Source of the DNA: JAICUY01 sp035708065 | GTDB taxonomy: Bacteria; Chloroflexota; Limnocylindria; QHBO01 | NCBI GenBank assembly: GCA_035708065.1 | Contig: DASSTC010000038.1 | Coordinates: 1 to 56,594, forward strand | Direction: 5' to 3' | Length of the DNA stretch: 56,594 nucleotides | Part shown: positions 17,100-26,008 of the stretch, piece after piece | Layout: each line of letters starts with the position of its first letter | Numbering within the stretch: position 1 is the stretch's first letter | Translations under genes and position numbers: made by a program | Notes under the pieces: generated by a model | Database searches by the model: none | The model's input: only the letters and a program-made list of their open reading frames with translations | What the model was told of the DNA's origin: nothing

Positions 17100-18065
17100 T
17101 CAGTTGGCGGCAGAGCCCTCGGCGAAGACGCGCCCGATGAGCCGCACCATGTCCAGGTCGCGGGGCAGAAAGTCCTGCAGCATGATGCGCTGGACGCCCG
17201 CTTCCTCGAGGGCCCGGACGCGGTCCCACGCCTCGTCGGGGGTGCCCATGATCCAGCGGCCGCGACGCTCCTCCAGCCAGGCCCGGGCATCTTGCTGGCC
17301 GCCGGTGGTCGCCAGCTGCTCGTGGACGCGGTCCTCGAGCTCGGCGTCGGTCTCGGCGAGCAGCACGCCGACCATCGCCGAGTAGACGAGCTGGTCCGGA
17401 TCGCGGCCAATGGTCTGGCACGCGGCGCGGACGTTGGCGTAGGCGGCGCGCACGCGATCAGGCGTCGCCGACTGACGGTTGAACTCGTCGCCATACGTCG
17501 CCACCAGGCGACTGAGCCGAGGCCCGCCGTCGCCGCCAAGGATGAGATGCGGATGCCGCATCCCGGTCCCCGATCGACGAGGATGGAAGCGCGATCCCTT
17601 CACCTGCCAGTGCTCGCCGTCGTAGGTCCAGCCGTCATCCTCGGTCCACAGGCCATGGATGATCGCCAGGCTCTCCTCGAGGCGGTCGAAGCGCTCCTTG
17701 AGCGACGGAAACGGGATGCCCAGCTCCGCGTGCTCGCGCTCGTTCCAGCCGGCGCCCATTCCCAGCTCGACCCGACCGCCGCTCATCTCGTCGACCGTGG
17801 CAACCATCTTGGCGAAGGGGCCGGGCAGCCGAAACGTGGCGGGTGACACGAGCGTCCCGATGTGGACCCGCTCCGTGTCGCGCGCCAGCCCGGCCAGCGT
17901 GGCCCAGGCATCGGTCGTTGGCAGCCCCGCCTCGCCGGGGAATGACGTGTAGTGGTCGGACCGGAAGAACGCCTCCAGTCCGGCGTCCTCGGCGGTATCG
18001 GCGAGCGCCAGGATCTCGTCATAGCTCAGCCCCTGCTGGGGCTCGCTCATCAGCGCGAAGCGCAT
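17100..18065 (-). CDS. LLM-class (luciferase-like) F420/FMN-dependent oxidoreductase
   Basis: A 321-aa TIM-barrel protein of the bacterial luciferase-like superfamily. Typical segments are AEDAGLEAFFRSDHYTSF, RVHIGTLVSPATFRLPGPFAKMVATVDEMSGGRVELGMGAGWNEREHAELGIPFPSLKERFDRLEE and HLILGGDGGPR. The AGWNxxEHxxxGIPFP pattern is common in F420-dependent members of high-GC bacteria. Substrate cannot be predicted. Its start codon ATG 18065 is embedded in a GACCGATGC motif copy (18062-18070 region), 7 nt downstream of the DUF1801 stop. Confidence 0.85.
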   Translation of the reverse strand: MRFALMSEPQQGLSYDEILALADTAEDAGLEAFFRSDHYTSFPGEAGLPTTDAWATLAGLARDTERVHIGTLVSPATFRLPGPFAKMVATVDEMSGGRVELGMGAGWNEREHAELGIPFPSLKERFDRLEESLAIIHGLWTEDDGWTYDGEHWQVKGSRFHPRRSGTGMRHPHLILGGDGGPRLSRLVATYGDEFNRQSATPDRVRAAYANVRAACQTIGRDPDQLVYSAMVGVLLAETDAELEDRVHEQLATTGGQQDARAWLEERRGRWIMGTPDEAWDRVRALEEAGVQRIMLQDFLPRDLDMVRLIGRVFAEGSAAN

Positions 18066-18072
18066 CGGTCCG

Positions 18073-18546
18073 TCATCGTCTGCGGGCAGCCTCGTAGTGC
18101 GCCAGATAGTCGTCCACCGAGACCCTTGCAATTGTCTGACCGATGAGCTCCAGCGGCAGGTCCTCGACCTTCTTGAAACGGATGCAGGACTTGCCCATGT
18201 CGAGCTTCGTGCCGGTCGCGGCCCACGCGTCACGGAACCAGCGCTCGATCTCCGGGTCGCTATACACGCTCATCAGGTAGAGGGACATGTGGTGCTTCTG
18301 GCTCGCCAGCGCGGCGATGCCTAGCGGCTGGCCGTTGTAGGTGTCGGGATAGCGCTCGAGCGGCACGAAGTAGCCGAGCATGCCGAAGTACATTCCCTCG
18401 CGGAAGCCGTCGGGCAGCTGGCCGAGGATCACGTTGCGCACCTGCCCCATCGCTGCACGTCGTTCGGGTGGCAGGCTGGCGAGGTATTCGTCAGGCGTCG
18501 TCGCGGTGCTGCTGGCCGTGGGTTGGGCCTCCTGCGGGAGGCGCAT
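18073..18546 (-). CDS. DUF1801 family protein
   Basis: A 157-aa protein with the DUF1801 (YdhG-like) pattern: TPDEYLASLPPERRAAMGQVRNVILGQLPDGFREGMYFGMLGYFVPLERYP, SQKHHMSLYLM, and a C-terminal LDMGKSCIRFKKVEDLPLELIGQTI. The fold resembles the frataxin-like or iron-chaperone-like domain of B. subtilis YdhG, but function is not established. ATG 18546 gives the usual family length. It lies between recX and the LLM oxidoreductase on the same strand, so it is probably co-transcribed with both. A copy of the dispersed motif occurs near its C-terminal coding end on the opposite strand (18139-18145). Confidence 0.82.
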   Translation of the reverse strand: MRLPQEAQPTASSTATTPDEYLASLPPERRAAMGQVRNVILGQLPDGFREGMYFGMLGYFVPLERYPDTYNGQPLGIAALASQKHHMSLYLMSVYSDPEIERWFRDAWAATGTKLDMGKSCIRFKKVEDLPLELIGQTIARVSVDDYLAHYEAARRR

Positions 18547-18581
18547 TATCGCCCACCCTGCCCCTGCAGGTGCGGCGGCAC

Positions 18582-19112
18582 TCAGTCGTCGAGCGACCCG
18601 CCTGACGAGCGCTGGCGGATCGCCCGCCGCACGGTCTCCGGGTCGAAGCCGCGTCGCATGAGAAACATCCCGAGCCGCTGCAAGGCTTTCGGGTCGTCGG
18701 GCATCGGACGGCCGCGCAGGTGCTGCTCGAGGGCAACCGCAGCACGCTGGTCGTCCGTCTCGGGCATCGCCGCGTCCTCGGGCAGCCGCTCGGGCGCCTC
18801 GTCGCGAAGCTGCTCGATCACCTCGCGTGGCACGCCCTTCTGGCGCAGTTCGGCCTCCACCAGCCGCCGCCCGCGCGGGGCGTGGCGGTCGCGCTGCTCG
18901 CTCCACCAGCGCCCGAACGCGGCGTCGTCGACGTAGCCGAGCTCGCGCAGGCGATCGATCGTCGCCTCGACGGTTGCGTCCTCCGCACCGGCGCGACGGA
19001 GCCGGTCGGTCAGCTCCCGCGTGGTGCGTGGCCGAGAACCGAGAAAGCGCAGCGCGACCTCGAGGGTCGCAGCGGCATCCGGCGGCGGCCGGTCCGCGCC
19101 GCGCCGCGCCAC
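18582..19112 (-). CDS. recX: RecX regulatory protein
   Basis: A 176-aa protein made of three-helix repeats typical of RecX: ALRFLGSRPRTTRELTDRLRRAG, IDRLRELGYVDDAAFGRWWSEQRDRHAPRGRRLVEAELRQKGVPREVIEQ, and a third helix bundle ending GFDPETVRRAI. RecX binds RecA filaments and modulates recombination. It starts at GTG 19112, 5 nt after the recA stop, so it is translated from the recA message. Confidence 0.9.
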   Translation of the reverse strand: MARRGADRPPPDAAATLEVALRFLGSRPRTTRELTDRLRRAGAEDATVEATIDRLRELGYVDDAAFGRWWSEQRDRHAPRGRRLVEAELRQKGVPREVIEQLRDEAPERLPEDAAMPETDDQRAAVALEQHLRGRPMPDDPKALQRLGMFLMRRGFDPETVRRAIRQRSSGGSLDD

Positions 19113-19117
19113 GCCGG

Positions 19118-20188
<1,071 letters not shown>

Positions 20189-20231
20189 TGTTCGCTCGGC
20201 TCCTTCTTGATGTCCTCGGCGGCGAGTCAGG

Positions 20232-20390
20232 TCACTCGTCGTCGCCGGAGGGTTCGTGGCGCGGCTTGCGCTTGGGCTTGATCACCTCGGTCGACATCGG
20301 CGGCTCATAGGTCGATGCCGGCTGGATCTTCGGCGCCTTCTCCTTCGGCTTGCGCTTGGGCTCGCGGCGCGGTCGATCTCGGCTTCCCAT
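20232..20390 (-). CDS. Short basic Lys/Pro/Arg-rich protein, unknown function
   Basis: A 52-aa reading frame between tgt and recA. It begins MGSRDRPRREPKRKPKEKAP and has a second Lys/Arg/Pro block (KPKRKPRHEP) before an acidic tail (SGDDE). A strong Shine-Dalgarno, GGGAGG, stands ~9 nt before the ATG, and the frame closes 43 nt before recA, consistent with co-transcription. It has no hydrophobic segment and looks intrinsically disordered and nucleic-acid-binding. No family recognised; support is the ribosome binding site, the non-random composition and the position. Confidence 0.65.
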   Translation of the reverse strand: MGSRDRPRREPKRKPKEKAPKIQPASTYEPPMSTEVIKPKRKPRHEPSGDDE

Positions 20391-20458
20391 CTGGCTGAAC
20401 CTCCCGTTGGGGCCGACCGAGGTGGCCTAAGCCTGCACCATCGGTCCTTACCGGCCGA

Positions 20459-21628
20459 TTACTGACGGCTTACTGGCCTCGATTCGGCGCGCTGATAGTG
20501 CCCTGCCACGGTCGCCCGCAGCGACTCGAACGACCCGTCGGCAAGTGCCGCGCGGATCATCCGCATCAGGTCGAGAGTATAGGTGACGTTATGGAGCGAG
20601 GCGAGGCGGTAGGCCAGCAGCTCCTCGGCCCGGAATAGGTGCGCGAGGTAGGCCCGTGAGAAGGTTCGGCACGTGTCGCAGGAGCAGTCGGCGTCGACCG
20701 GTGCGGGGTCGTCGACGAAGCGCGCATTGCGCATGTTGATCCGGCCTTCACGGGTCCACAGCTGGCCGTTGCGGGCCACGCGCGTGGGCAGCACGCAGTC
20801 GAACAGGTCGATCCCCCGCTCGACACCGGCGAAGAAGTCGAGCGGTGAACCGACGCCCATCAGGTAGCGCGCGCGGGGGTCGTCCCCGAGCGCATCGGCC
20901 ACCACGTCGAGCGTCTCGGCCATCTGCCCCTTGCTCTCGCCGACGCTCAGACCGCCCACCGCCAGCCCGTCGAACGGCAGGGCGGCGATCTCCGCGGCGG
21001 ACCGCCGTCGCATGCCGGCATCGACACCGCCCTGGATGATCCCGAACAGCGCCTGGTCCGGACGGTCGTGGGCGCGCAGGCACCGCTCCGCCCAGCGGTG
21101 GGTGCGCACCATCGCCTCCTCGACCTCGGCCGGCGGCAGCATCGGGTCGACGAGCTGGTCGAAGGCCATCGCGATGTCGCTGCCCAGCAGCTCCTGGATC
21201 TCCATTGAACGCTCGGGCGTGAGCCGCTGGGTCGAACCGTCGAGGTGCGAGGCGAACGTCACCCCGTCGTCGTCGAGGGTGCCCAAATGCGCGAGGCTGA
21301 ACACCTGGAAGCCGCCGGAATCGGTCAGGATCGGTCCGTCCCACGCCATGAACCGATGCAATCCACCCAGCCGCGCGACACGCTCAGCGCCCGGCCGCAG
21401 GCTGAGGTGGTAGGTGTTGCCAAGGATGATCTGCGTGCCGGTCGCCCGCAGGTCGCCCGGCGTGAGCGACTTCACCGTCGCCTGGGTGCCGACCGGCATG
21501 AACTGCGGGGTATCGATGACGCCATGCGGCGTGGTCAGCCGCCCGAGTCGTGCGAGACCGGTCCGGGCTGGCCGAACGCTGAAGCCGATGGGTGACACGC
21601 GGCCGGTCGGTGAAGGGCTGCTCGGCAT
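20459..21628 (-). CDS. tgt: tRNA-guanine transglycosylase (queuosine pathway)
   Basis: A 389-aa enzyme that exchanges G34 for preQ1 in tRNAs with GUN anticodons. It shows TPQFMPVGTQATVKSLTP, ILGNTYHLSLRPG, ILTDSGGFQVFSLA (Asp nucleophile region), FGIIQGGVD, GLAVGGLSVGE, and the zinc ligands CSCDTC...H near the C-terminus. ATG 21628 gives the family N-terminus; TATCCT and TAGCCT boxes stand 9-14 nt upstream, partly overlapping a TAGGCT box for the divergent gene. queA lies just beyond that gene, on the same strand. Confidence 0.96.
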   Translation of the reverse strand: MPSSPSPTGRVSPIGFSVRPARTGLARLGRLTTPHGVIDTPQFMPVGTQATVKSLTPGDLRATGTQIILGNTYHLSLRPGAERVARLGGLHRFMAWDGPILTDSGGFQVFSLAHLGTLDDDGVTFASHLDGSTQRLTPERSMEIQELLGSDIAMAFDQLVDPMLPPAEVEEAMVRTHRWAERCLRAHDRPDQALFGIIQGGVDAGMRRRSAAEIAALPFDGLAVGGLSVGESKGQMAETLDVVADALGDDPRARYLMGVGSPLDFFAGVERGIDLFDCVLPTRVARNGQLWTREGRINMRNARFVDDPAPVDADCSCDTCRTFSRAYLAHLFRAEELLAYRLASLHNVTYTLDLMRMIRAALADGSFESLRATVAGHYQRAESRPVSRQ

Positions 21629-21673
21629 GGTCCGGAGAGGATAGGCTACGCCTGTCGCGAGGAGGATCGCTGG

Positions 21674-22177
21674 GTGCGACTGGCCGACTGGCCGCGGATG
21701 CCATATCTGAACGATGAGCTGCGCGAGTGGATCTCGCTGCAGCTGAAGACGCTTGGCGTCGACGAAATCGCGGTCTACGCCGTGGAGTCCGGCGGCGAGG
21801 ACGAGCAGCGCCGCATCCTGGTGGCCACCGAGGTCGGCCTGCTGGACGGCGTCTACGCCCCGCGCGGCTCGGCCGCCCGCTACTCGCTCAGCGCACGGCT
21901 CTACCCATGGCAGGCAGTACGTGACGTCGAGCTGCGGGTCGAGACGTATCGGGTGTGGGCCCTCGAGCATCGCACGCGGTGGCACCTCCGCATCCGGCGC
22001 CCCGCATTCGAGAGCGCATCGGAATCTCCGGAGCTTGGCGCCGCGCTGGCCGACTTCGCCAAGGTTTCGGCGGTCATGGCCGAGCCGTCCGGATGGTCGG
22101 CCGACGACGAAGAGACCGATGCGGTGGCTGCGCCTCCCCCGCGCCCCCGCGTCCTGCCGCCGCCTGACGAGGGCTAG
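21674..22177 (+). CDS. Hypothetical protein, possibly PH-like
   Basis: A 167-aa soluble protein starting at GTG 21674 with GGAGGA at 21661-21666. It has no signal peptide or helix-forming hydrophobic stretch. The middle (RRILVATEVGLLDGVYAPRG...YSLSARLYPWQAVRDVELRVETYRVWALEHRTRWHLRIRRP) alternates like a beta-rich domain and resembles bacterial PH-type domains that start with 'rvlvATd.gLl'. The C-terminus is Pro/Ala-rich and probably disordered. The fold suggestion is weak. It is transcribed divergently from tgt across 45 bp and ends 8 nt before the convergent queA stop. A motif copy, GACCGATGC, is in its 3' part (22114-22122). Confidence 0.7.
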   Translation: MRLADWPRMPYLNDELREWISLQLKTLGVDEIAVYAVESGGEDEQRRILVATEVGLLDGVYAPRGSAARYSLSARLYPWQAVRDVELRVETYRVWALEHRTRWHLRIRRPAFESASESPELGAALADFAKVSAVMAEPSGWSADDEETDAVAAPPPRPRVLPPPDEG

Positions 22178-22185
22178 TCGCCGGC

Positions 22186-23256
22186 TCAGGCGATGAGCAT
22201 CGCGTCGCCGAAGCTGAAGAAGCGGTACCCGCCGTCGAGCGCGTGGCGATAGGCGGCCAGCAGCGTGTCGCGCGCCTCGAACGGCGTCGTGCCGGCGGTC
22301 ATCCCGGCCTGCACGAACGCGGTGACCAGCAGCAGCAGCGAGCTGCGCGGCAGGTGGAAGTTCGTGATCAGCGCGTCGACGGTCGCGAACCGGTATGGCG
22401 GCGTGATGTAGAGCTCGCTCCAGCCGGTCGTGGCGTCGGCATGCGCCGCGGTCTCCAGGACCCGCACGCTGGTCGTGCCGACCGCCACGACCCGGCCTCC
22501 CGCGCGCCGCGTCTCATCGATCGCCGCCTGGGTCGCGCCCGGGATCTCGTACCACTCGGTGTGGATGCGGTGCTCGTCGATGAACTCGCCCTCGAGCGGC
22601 CGGAACGTGTCGAGCCCGACGTGCAGCGTCACGCTCGCCCGCCGCACGCCGTTCGAAGCGAGCGACGCCAGCAGCGACGGCGTGAAGTGCAGGCCGGCAG
22701 TCGGTGCGGCCGCGGACCCCGGCGGCCGGGCGTAGACGGTCTGGTAGCGCTCGGCGGGCGCCGATCGATCGTGGATGTACGGCGGGAGCGGCGTCTCGCC
22801 GGCGGCGGCCATCACCTCAGCGGGCGAACGCGAGAACGACACGGCCCGGGTGCCGTCGCCGAGCCGCTCCCCCACCTCGACGCTGTCGCCGCTGCGCAGC
22901 GTCAGGAGCGCGCCGTCCCGCAGTCGTGCCGAGGGGCGCACGAGGGCTTCCCAGCGACCGTCGTCGAGCGGTCGCAGCAGCAGCACCTCGGCCGCGCCCC
23001 CGCCTGCGCGGCGCGCCGGCAGGCGGGCCGGGATGACACGGCTGTCATTGACGATCAGCAGGTCGCCGGGGCGCAGCTCGTCGCCCAGCTCGCGGAAGAT
23101 GCGATCACGCAGCGCGGGGTTTTCGGGGGCGGATGCTGCCCGATCGACGACGAGCAGCCGCGAGGCGTCGCGCGGCTCGGCCGGGGTCTGGGCGATGGCC
23201 GCATCGGGCAGTGGGTAGTCGAAGTCGTCGACACGCAGCCGCGGTGCATCGGTCAT
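22186..23256 (-). CDS. queA: S-adenosylmethionine:tRNA ribosyltransferase-isomerase QueA
   Basis: A 356-aa enzyme that builds epoxyqueuosine on tRNA from SAM. Recognisable segments are DDFDYPLPDAAIAQTPAEPRDASRLLVVDR, RPGDLLIVNDSRVIPARL, PLPPYIH, PTAGLHFTPSLL, HVGLDTFRPL and FHLPRSSLLLLVTAFVG-like near the C-terminus. It acts after Tgt in queuosine synthesis. The start ATG 23256 is followed at once by the dispersed motif (ATGACCGATG) and preceded by a leaderless-type TACCAT box at 6 nt, so it has its own promoter. Confidence 0.95.
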   Translation of the reverse strand: MTDAPRLRVDDFDYPLPDAAIAQTPAEPRDASRLLVVDRAASAPENPALRDRIFRELGDELRPGDLLIVNDSRVIPARLPARRAGGGAAEVLLLRPLDDGRWEALVRPSARLRDGALLTLRSGDSVEVGERLGDGTRAVSFSRSPAEVMAAAGETPLPPYIHDRSAPAERYQTVYARPPGSAAAPTAGLHFTPSLLASLASNGVRRASVTLHVGLDTFRPLEGEFIDEHRIHTEWYEIPGATQAAIDETRRAGGRVVAVGTTSVRVLETAAHADATTGWSELYITPPYRFATVDALITNFHLPRSSLLLLVTAFVQAGMTAGTTPFEARDTLLAAYRHALDGGYRFFSFGDAMLIA

Positions 23257-23262
23257 GCCCCC

Positions 23263-23268
23263 ATGGTA
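23263..23268 (-). promoter_or_regulatory. Putative leaderless -10 box of queA (TACCAT)
   Basis: On the minus strand TACCAT is followed by GGGGGC (6 nt) and the queA ATG. No Shine-Dalgarno suited to the ATG is needed if the message begins at the start codon. Confidence 0.5.
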
Positions 23269-23285
23269 GGCAGCGGGAACCAAAA

Positions 23286-23312
23286 CGCCCGGCCGGAGGT
23301 GCCGGCCGGGCG
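23286..23312 (-). terminator. Intrinsic terminator of the NCS2 permease gene
   Basis: CGCCCGGCCGG (23286-23296), loop AGGTG, CCGGCCGGGCG (23302-23312): an 11-bp perfect GC-rich stem. Read leftward it is followed by TTTT (GTTTTGG), as expected for a rho-independent terminator of the permease ending at 23331. A copy of the dispersed motif (CATCGGT, 23313-23319) abuts the stem. Confidence 0.85.
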
Positions 23313-23330
23313 CATCGGTCTACGAATGGC

Positions 23331-24740
23331 CTACTTGGGCAGGACCGTGGTGATCCAGTCCTGGGCGAAGAAGACGAGGAAGGCGATCGCCACCAGCCAC
23401 ATCAGCCAGTGGATCTCGGCGGTCTTGCCGCGCACCAGCTTGATGAGGACCCAGCTGATGAATCCCGCGCCGATGCCCACGGTGATGTCGTAGGTCAGCG
23501 GCATGAGGATCATGGTCAGCAGGGCCGGCAGGCCGTCCTCGACGTCGCCGACGGGGATGTCCTTGATCAGGGTGAACATCAGGTAGCCCACCAGCACGAG
23601 CACCGGCGCCGTCGCGGCCGACGGGACGATGAGCGCGATCGGCGAGAGGAAGATCGCGATCAGGAACAGGACGCCGGTCGTCACCGCGGTCAGGCCGGTG
23701 CGGCCGCCATCGGCCACTCCTGCCGCAGACTCGATGTACGTGGTGTTCGAGCTGACGCCGCCCAACCCGCCGGCGACCGCCGCCAGCGAGTCGACGAGCA
23801 ACGGACGCCCGACGTCCGGCACGGTGCCGTCCTGCCGGGCCAGGCCGGCCTCGGCGGCGACACCGGTGACGGTGCCCATCGTGTCGAAGAAGTCGGTCAG
23901 CATGATGGCGAAGATCACGAGCAGAGCCGTGACGATCGGCAGCACGCTGAAGACCTGGCCGATGTCGAACGCCCCGAGCGTGTCGAAGCGCGGCGTCGCA
24001 ATCAGCTTGCTTGCATCCGGAATAGCCGTCACGCCGAAGATCAGCGCCAAGATCGTCGTGACGACGATGCTGATGATGAGGGCGGCCTTGATGCGCATCA
24101 CGAACAGGACGATCGTGATCAGCAGTCCGGCGATGAACACCCACTGGGCGGCCGTCGTCGGGAACGACACGGTCACCAGTGTGGCGGGCGCGTTCGTCTT
24201 GATCAGCCCGCCGGTGGCGAACCCGATGAACAGGATGAACAGGCCGATGCCCACGCCGATCGCGCGCTTGAGCGACACGGGCACGGCGTTCATGATCGCC
24301 TCCCGCAGGCCGACGAGGACGAGCAGCGTGACGACGACGCCCTCGATGACGATGACGCCCATGGCGCCCGCGGGGCTGAGGCCCCGACCGGTCAGTGAGT
24401 AGGCGACGATGGCGTTGATGCCCAGGCCGGCGGCCAGCGCGAACGGATAGTTCGACACGAGGCCCATGGCGATGGTCATTACGCCGGCAATGAGAGCGGT
24501 GCCGGCGGCGACGGTGGCCGCGTCCCAGCGCGGATCCGCCTGGTTCGTCGCCGCGAACCCGCCGGTCAGGATCGATCCGTTCAGGAAGAGGATGTACGCC
24601 ATGACCATGAACGTGGTCAGGCCGGCACGCAGCTCGGTGCCGAAGGTCGTTCCCCGCTCACGGAAGCGGAAGTAGCGAGCGATGCCGCTCTCCGATTCGT
24701 CGGTTACGGGTCCCCCGCGCGCGTCGGTGGTTGCCTCCAC
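23331..24740 (-). CDS. NCS2-family (AzgA/PbuG-type) purine permease
   Basis: A 469-aa transporter with about 12-14 hydrophobic helices. It carries hallmarks of the AzgA/PbuG branch: an N-terminal FRERGTTFGTELRAGLTTFMVMAYILFLN, NYPFALAAGLGINAIVAY, TDFFDTMGTVTGVAAEAGL, and SNTTYIESAAGVADGGRTGLTAVTTG. This branch takes up guanine, hypoxanthine or adenine with protons. It therefore fits the purine-degradation genes starting 2.3 kb away. The start is GTG 24740. It ends in a clear terminator. It separates queA from DUF2905-ruvB, which are usually adjacent. Confidence 0.92.
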   Translation of the reverse strand: MEATTDARGGPVTDESESGIARYFRFRERGTTFGTELRAGLTTFMVMAYILFLNGSILTGGFAATNQADPRWDAATVAAGTALIAGVMTIAMGLVSNYPFALAAGLGINAIVAYSLTGRGLSPAGAMGVIVIEGVVVTLLVLVGLREAIMNAVPVSLKRAIGVGIGLFILFIGFATGGLIKTNAPATLVTVSFPTTAAQWVFIAGLLITIVLFVMRIKAALIISIVVTTILALIFGVTAIPDASKLIATPRFDTLGAFDIGQVFSVLPIVTALLVIFAIMLTDFFDTMGTVTGVAAEAGLARQDGTVPDVGRPLLVDSLAAVAGGLGGVSSNTTYIESAAGVADGGRTGLTAVTTGVLFLIAIFLSPIALIVPSAATAPVLVLVGYLMFTLIKDIPVGDVEDGLPALLTMILMPLTYDITVGIGAGFISWVLIKLVRGKTAEIHWLMWLVAIAFLVFFAQDWITTVLPK

Positions 24741-25060
24741 TGGTCGGTACCCTCCGTTACCCCCGTTGCAGGCCCGTTCGACACCGGAGCGAACGGCGCC
24801 GGAGGCAGCCTACTCCGGTCGGATACGCCGCGCGCCCGTTTGGCGCACGACCGGCGCATATCCTCGCACGCGCGTGGCGAGCCGCTGTGGTCAGATTCCC
24901 CTCTGGACAGAGTTGGGCCACTGAATGCCAGGCTGTGGCGGCGAACGCGGCGCCGGCCGATCGAGCGTGCAGGGTTGTCAGGCTGTCTGGATCGGAGGCT
25001 GCGTGCGTGCCTGACTCCCAGGTCACCGGAGTCTGTCAACGACAGCTGCCGCGACAGGTC
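24741..25060. other. Intergenic region between divergent permease and VOC genes
   Basis: About 320 bp without a convincing gene. It has locally lower GC. A 6-bp-stem hairpin CCGGAG/CTCCGG lies at 24799-24818. I looked for the conserved core of a purine riboswitch upstream of the permease and did not find one. No tRNA fold seen. Confidence 0.6.
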
Positions 25061-25066
25061 TACCGT
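25061..25066 (+). promoter_or_regulatory. Putative leaderless -10 box (TACCGT) of the VOC gene
   Basis: TACCGT is followed by six bases (ATCCCG) and then GTG 25073, the start that fits the conserved VOC N-terminus. Confidence 0.45.
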
Positions 25067-25072
25067 ATCCCG

Positions 25073-25459
25073 GTGATCAGCTCCGGACTTGTCAACCTCT
25101 ACACCCGGGACATCGAGGCGAGCATCGCCTTCTATCGTGACCTGCTCGGACTGCGTGAGTCGTTCCGTACCCCCTCCGGGGGCGAGCCCGAGCACGTCGA
25201 ATTCGTGGCCGGCGGATTCACGATCGGGCTCGGCACCGTGGATGCGGCGCGGCAGGCGCACGGCGTCGCACCGACGCCGGGGGCGCCGTCGATGGCGATC
25301 GTCCTGTGGACCAACGACGTCGACGAAACCTACGCGCGCCTCGCGGCCGCCGGTGTCCCAACCATCCGGGAGCCGCGCGACACCGGCAACGACAACCGCA
25401 ACGCCCTGGTGCGCGACCCGGACCACAACCTCGTCGAGCTGGTCTCGAAGCGCGCCTGA
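25073..25459 (+). CDS. VOC/glyoxalase-like domain protein
   Basis: A 128-aa single-domain vicinal-oxygen-chelate protein: GLVNLYTRDIEASIAFYRDLLGLRESF, HVEFVAGGFTIGLG, VLWTNDVDETYARLAAAGVPTIREPRDTGNDNRNALVRDPDHNLVELVSK. Metal-ligand-like positions (H and E in EPEHVEF, and E in NLVELVS) are compatible with an active enzyme, but these small VOC proteins range from dioxygenases to resistance proteins, so the substrate is unknown. GTG 25073 was chosen because the family motif starts right after it. It is divergent from the purine permease. Confidence 0.8.
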   Translation: MISSGLVNLYTRDIEASIAFYRDLLGLRESFRTPSGGEPEHVEFVAGGFTIGLGTVDAARQAHGVAPTPGAPSMAIVLWTNDVDETYARLAAAGVPTIREPRDTGNDNRNALVRDPDHNLVELVSKRA

Positions 25460-25780
25460 GCGGCTGAGCCCGAATCACCGCCCGCTCCGGCTCACGACGG
25501 AGATGCGCCGCCTGCCCAATTCACGCGGCATGCGGCCGTTTCCCGGCGCGTCGTTGCCAGATTCCACTCGGCGAGCCCTTACACCGCTCCTGGCCCGCGC
25601 GTCGTTGCCAGGTTCCGATCACCGCGGAGTTAGGCCGTCGAATCGGCCGACCCGGTGGCGCACGATTCGTCACCCGAGCGTGGACTGTACGGCGGCCGGC
25701 CCGGATCGGCGCTGCCGGACCGCGGAACTCCTGCCTAACGCCGGCCCGGCAAAAATCTGTCGCTCATCGCGCCGGGCCGC
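25460..25780. other. Intergenic region with a direct repeat
   Basis: About 320 bp between the VOC gene and the convergent DUF2905 gene. It contains two copies of a 20-bp sequence (see next entry) and otherwise no supportable gene; reading frames across it are low-complexity Arg/Pro/Ser. Confidence 0.6.
25546..25616. repeat. Imperfect 20-bp direct repeat, 51 bp apart
   Basis: GCGCGTCGTTGCCAGATTCC at 25546-25565 and GCGCGTCGTTGCCAGGTTCC at 25597-25616, 19 of 20 bases identical. Confidence 0.8.
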
Positions 25781-25996
25781 TCACCGTCGCAGGAACAGGT
25801 TGGCCAGGATCGTGAGCACGACCGACAGGATGATCATCGTGGCGATCGGGATGTAGACGCCCCCACGCTCCCCCTCGATCGCGATGTCGCCGGGCAGCCG
25901 GCCGAACGGCAGCCGCACGCCGAGCGCCGCCAGGCCGCCGACGATGACCAGCACGAGCCCGACGACCAGGACGATCCGACCGAGCTCCGGCGACAT
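25781..25996 (-). CDS. DUF2905 small membrane protein
   Basis: A 71-aa protein of the DUF2905 family. An N-terminal helix (GRIVLVVGLVLVIVGGLAALG) is followed by the family signature RLPFGRLPGDIAIEGERGGVYIPIATMI and a second helix, with the short basic end FLRR. Function is unknown. In many genomes it is encoded between ruvB and queA, and here it follows ruvB by 12 nt, so it is co-transcribed with it. Confidence 0.9.
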   Translation of the reverse strand: MSPELGRIVLVVGLVLVIVGGLAALGVRLPFGRLPGDIAIEGERGGVYIPIATMIILSVVLTILANLFLRR

Positions 25997-26008
25997 CGGC
26001 GAATCGGT

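Noticed and set aside
20189..20231. LexA/SOS box upstream of recA
   Set aside because: No GAAC-N4-GTTC or CTGT-N8-ACAG type site in the short upstream region; the promoter is probably before the small basic gene or tgt.
24741..25060. Purine riboswitch upstream of the NCS2 permease
   Set aside because: No conserved three-way-junction core or loop-loop sequences found; only an unrelated 6-bp hairpin.
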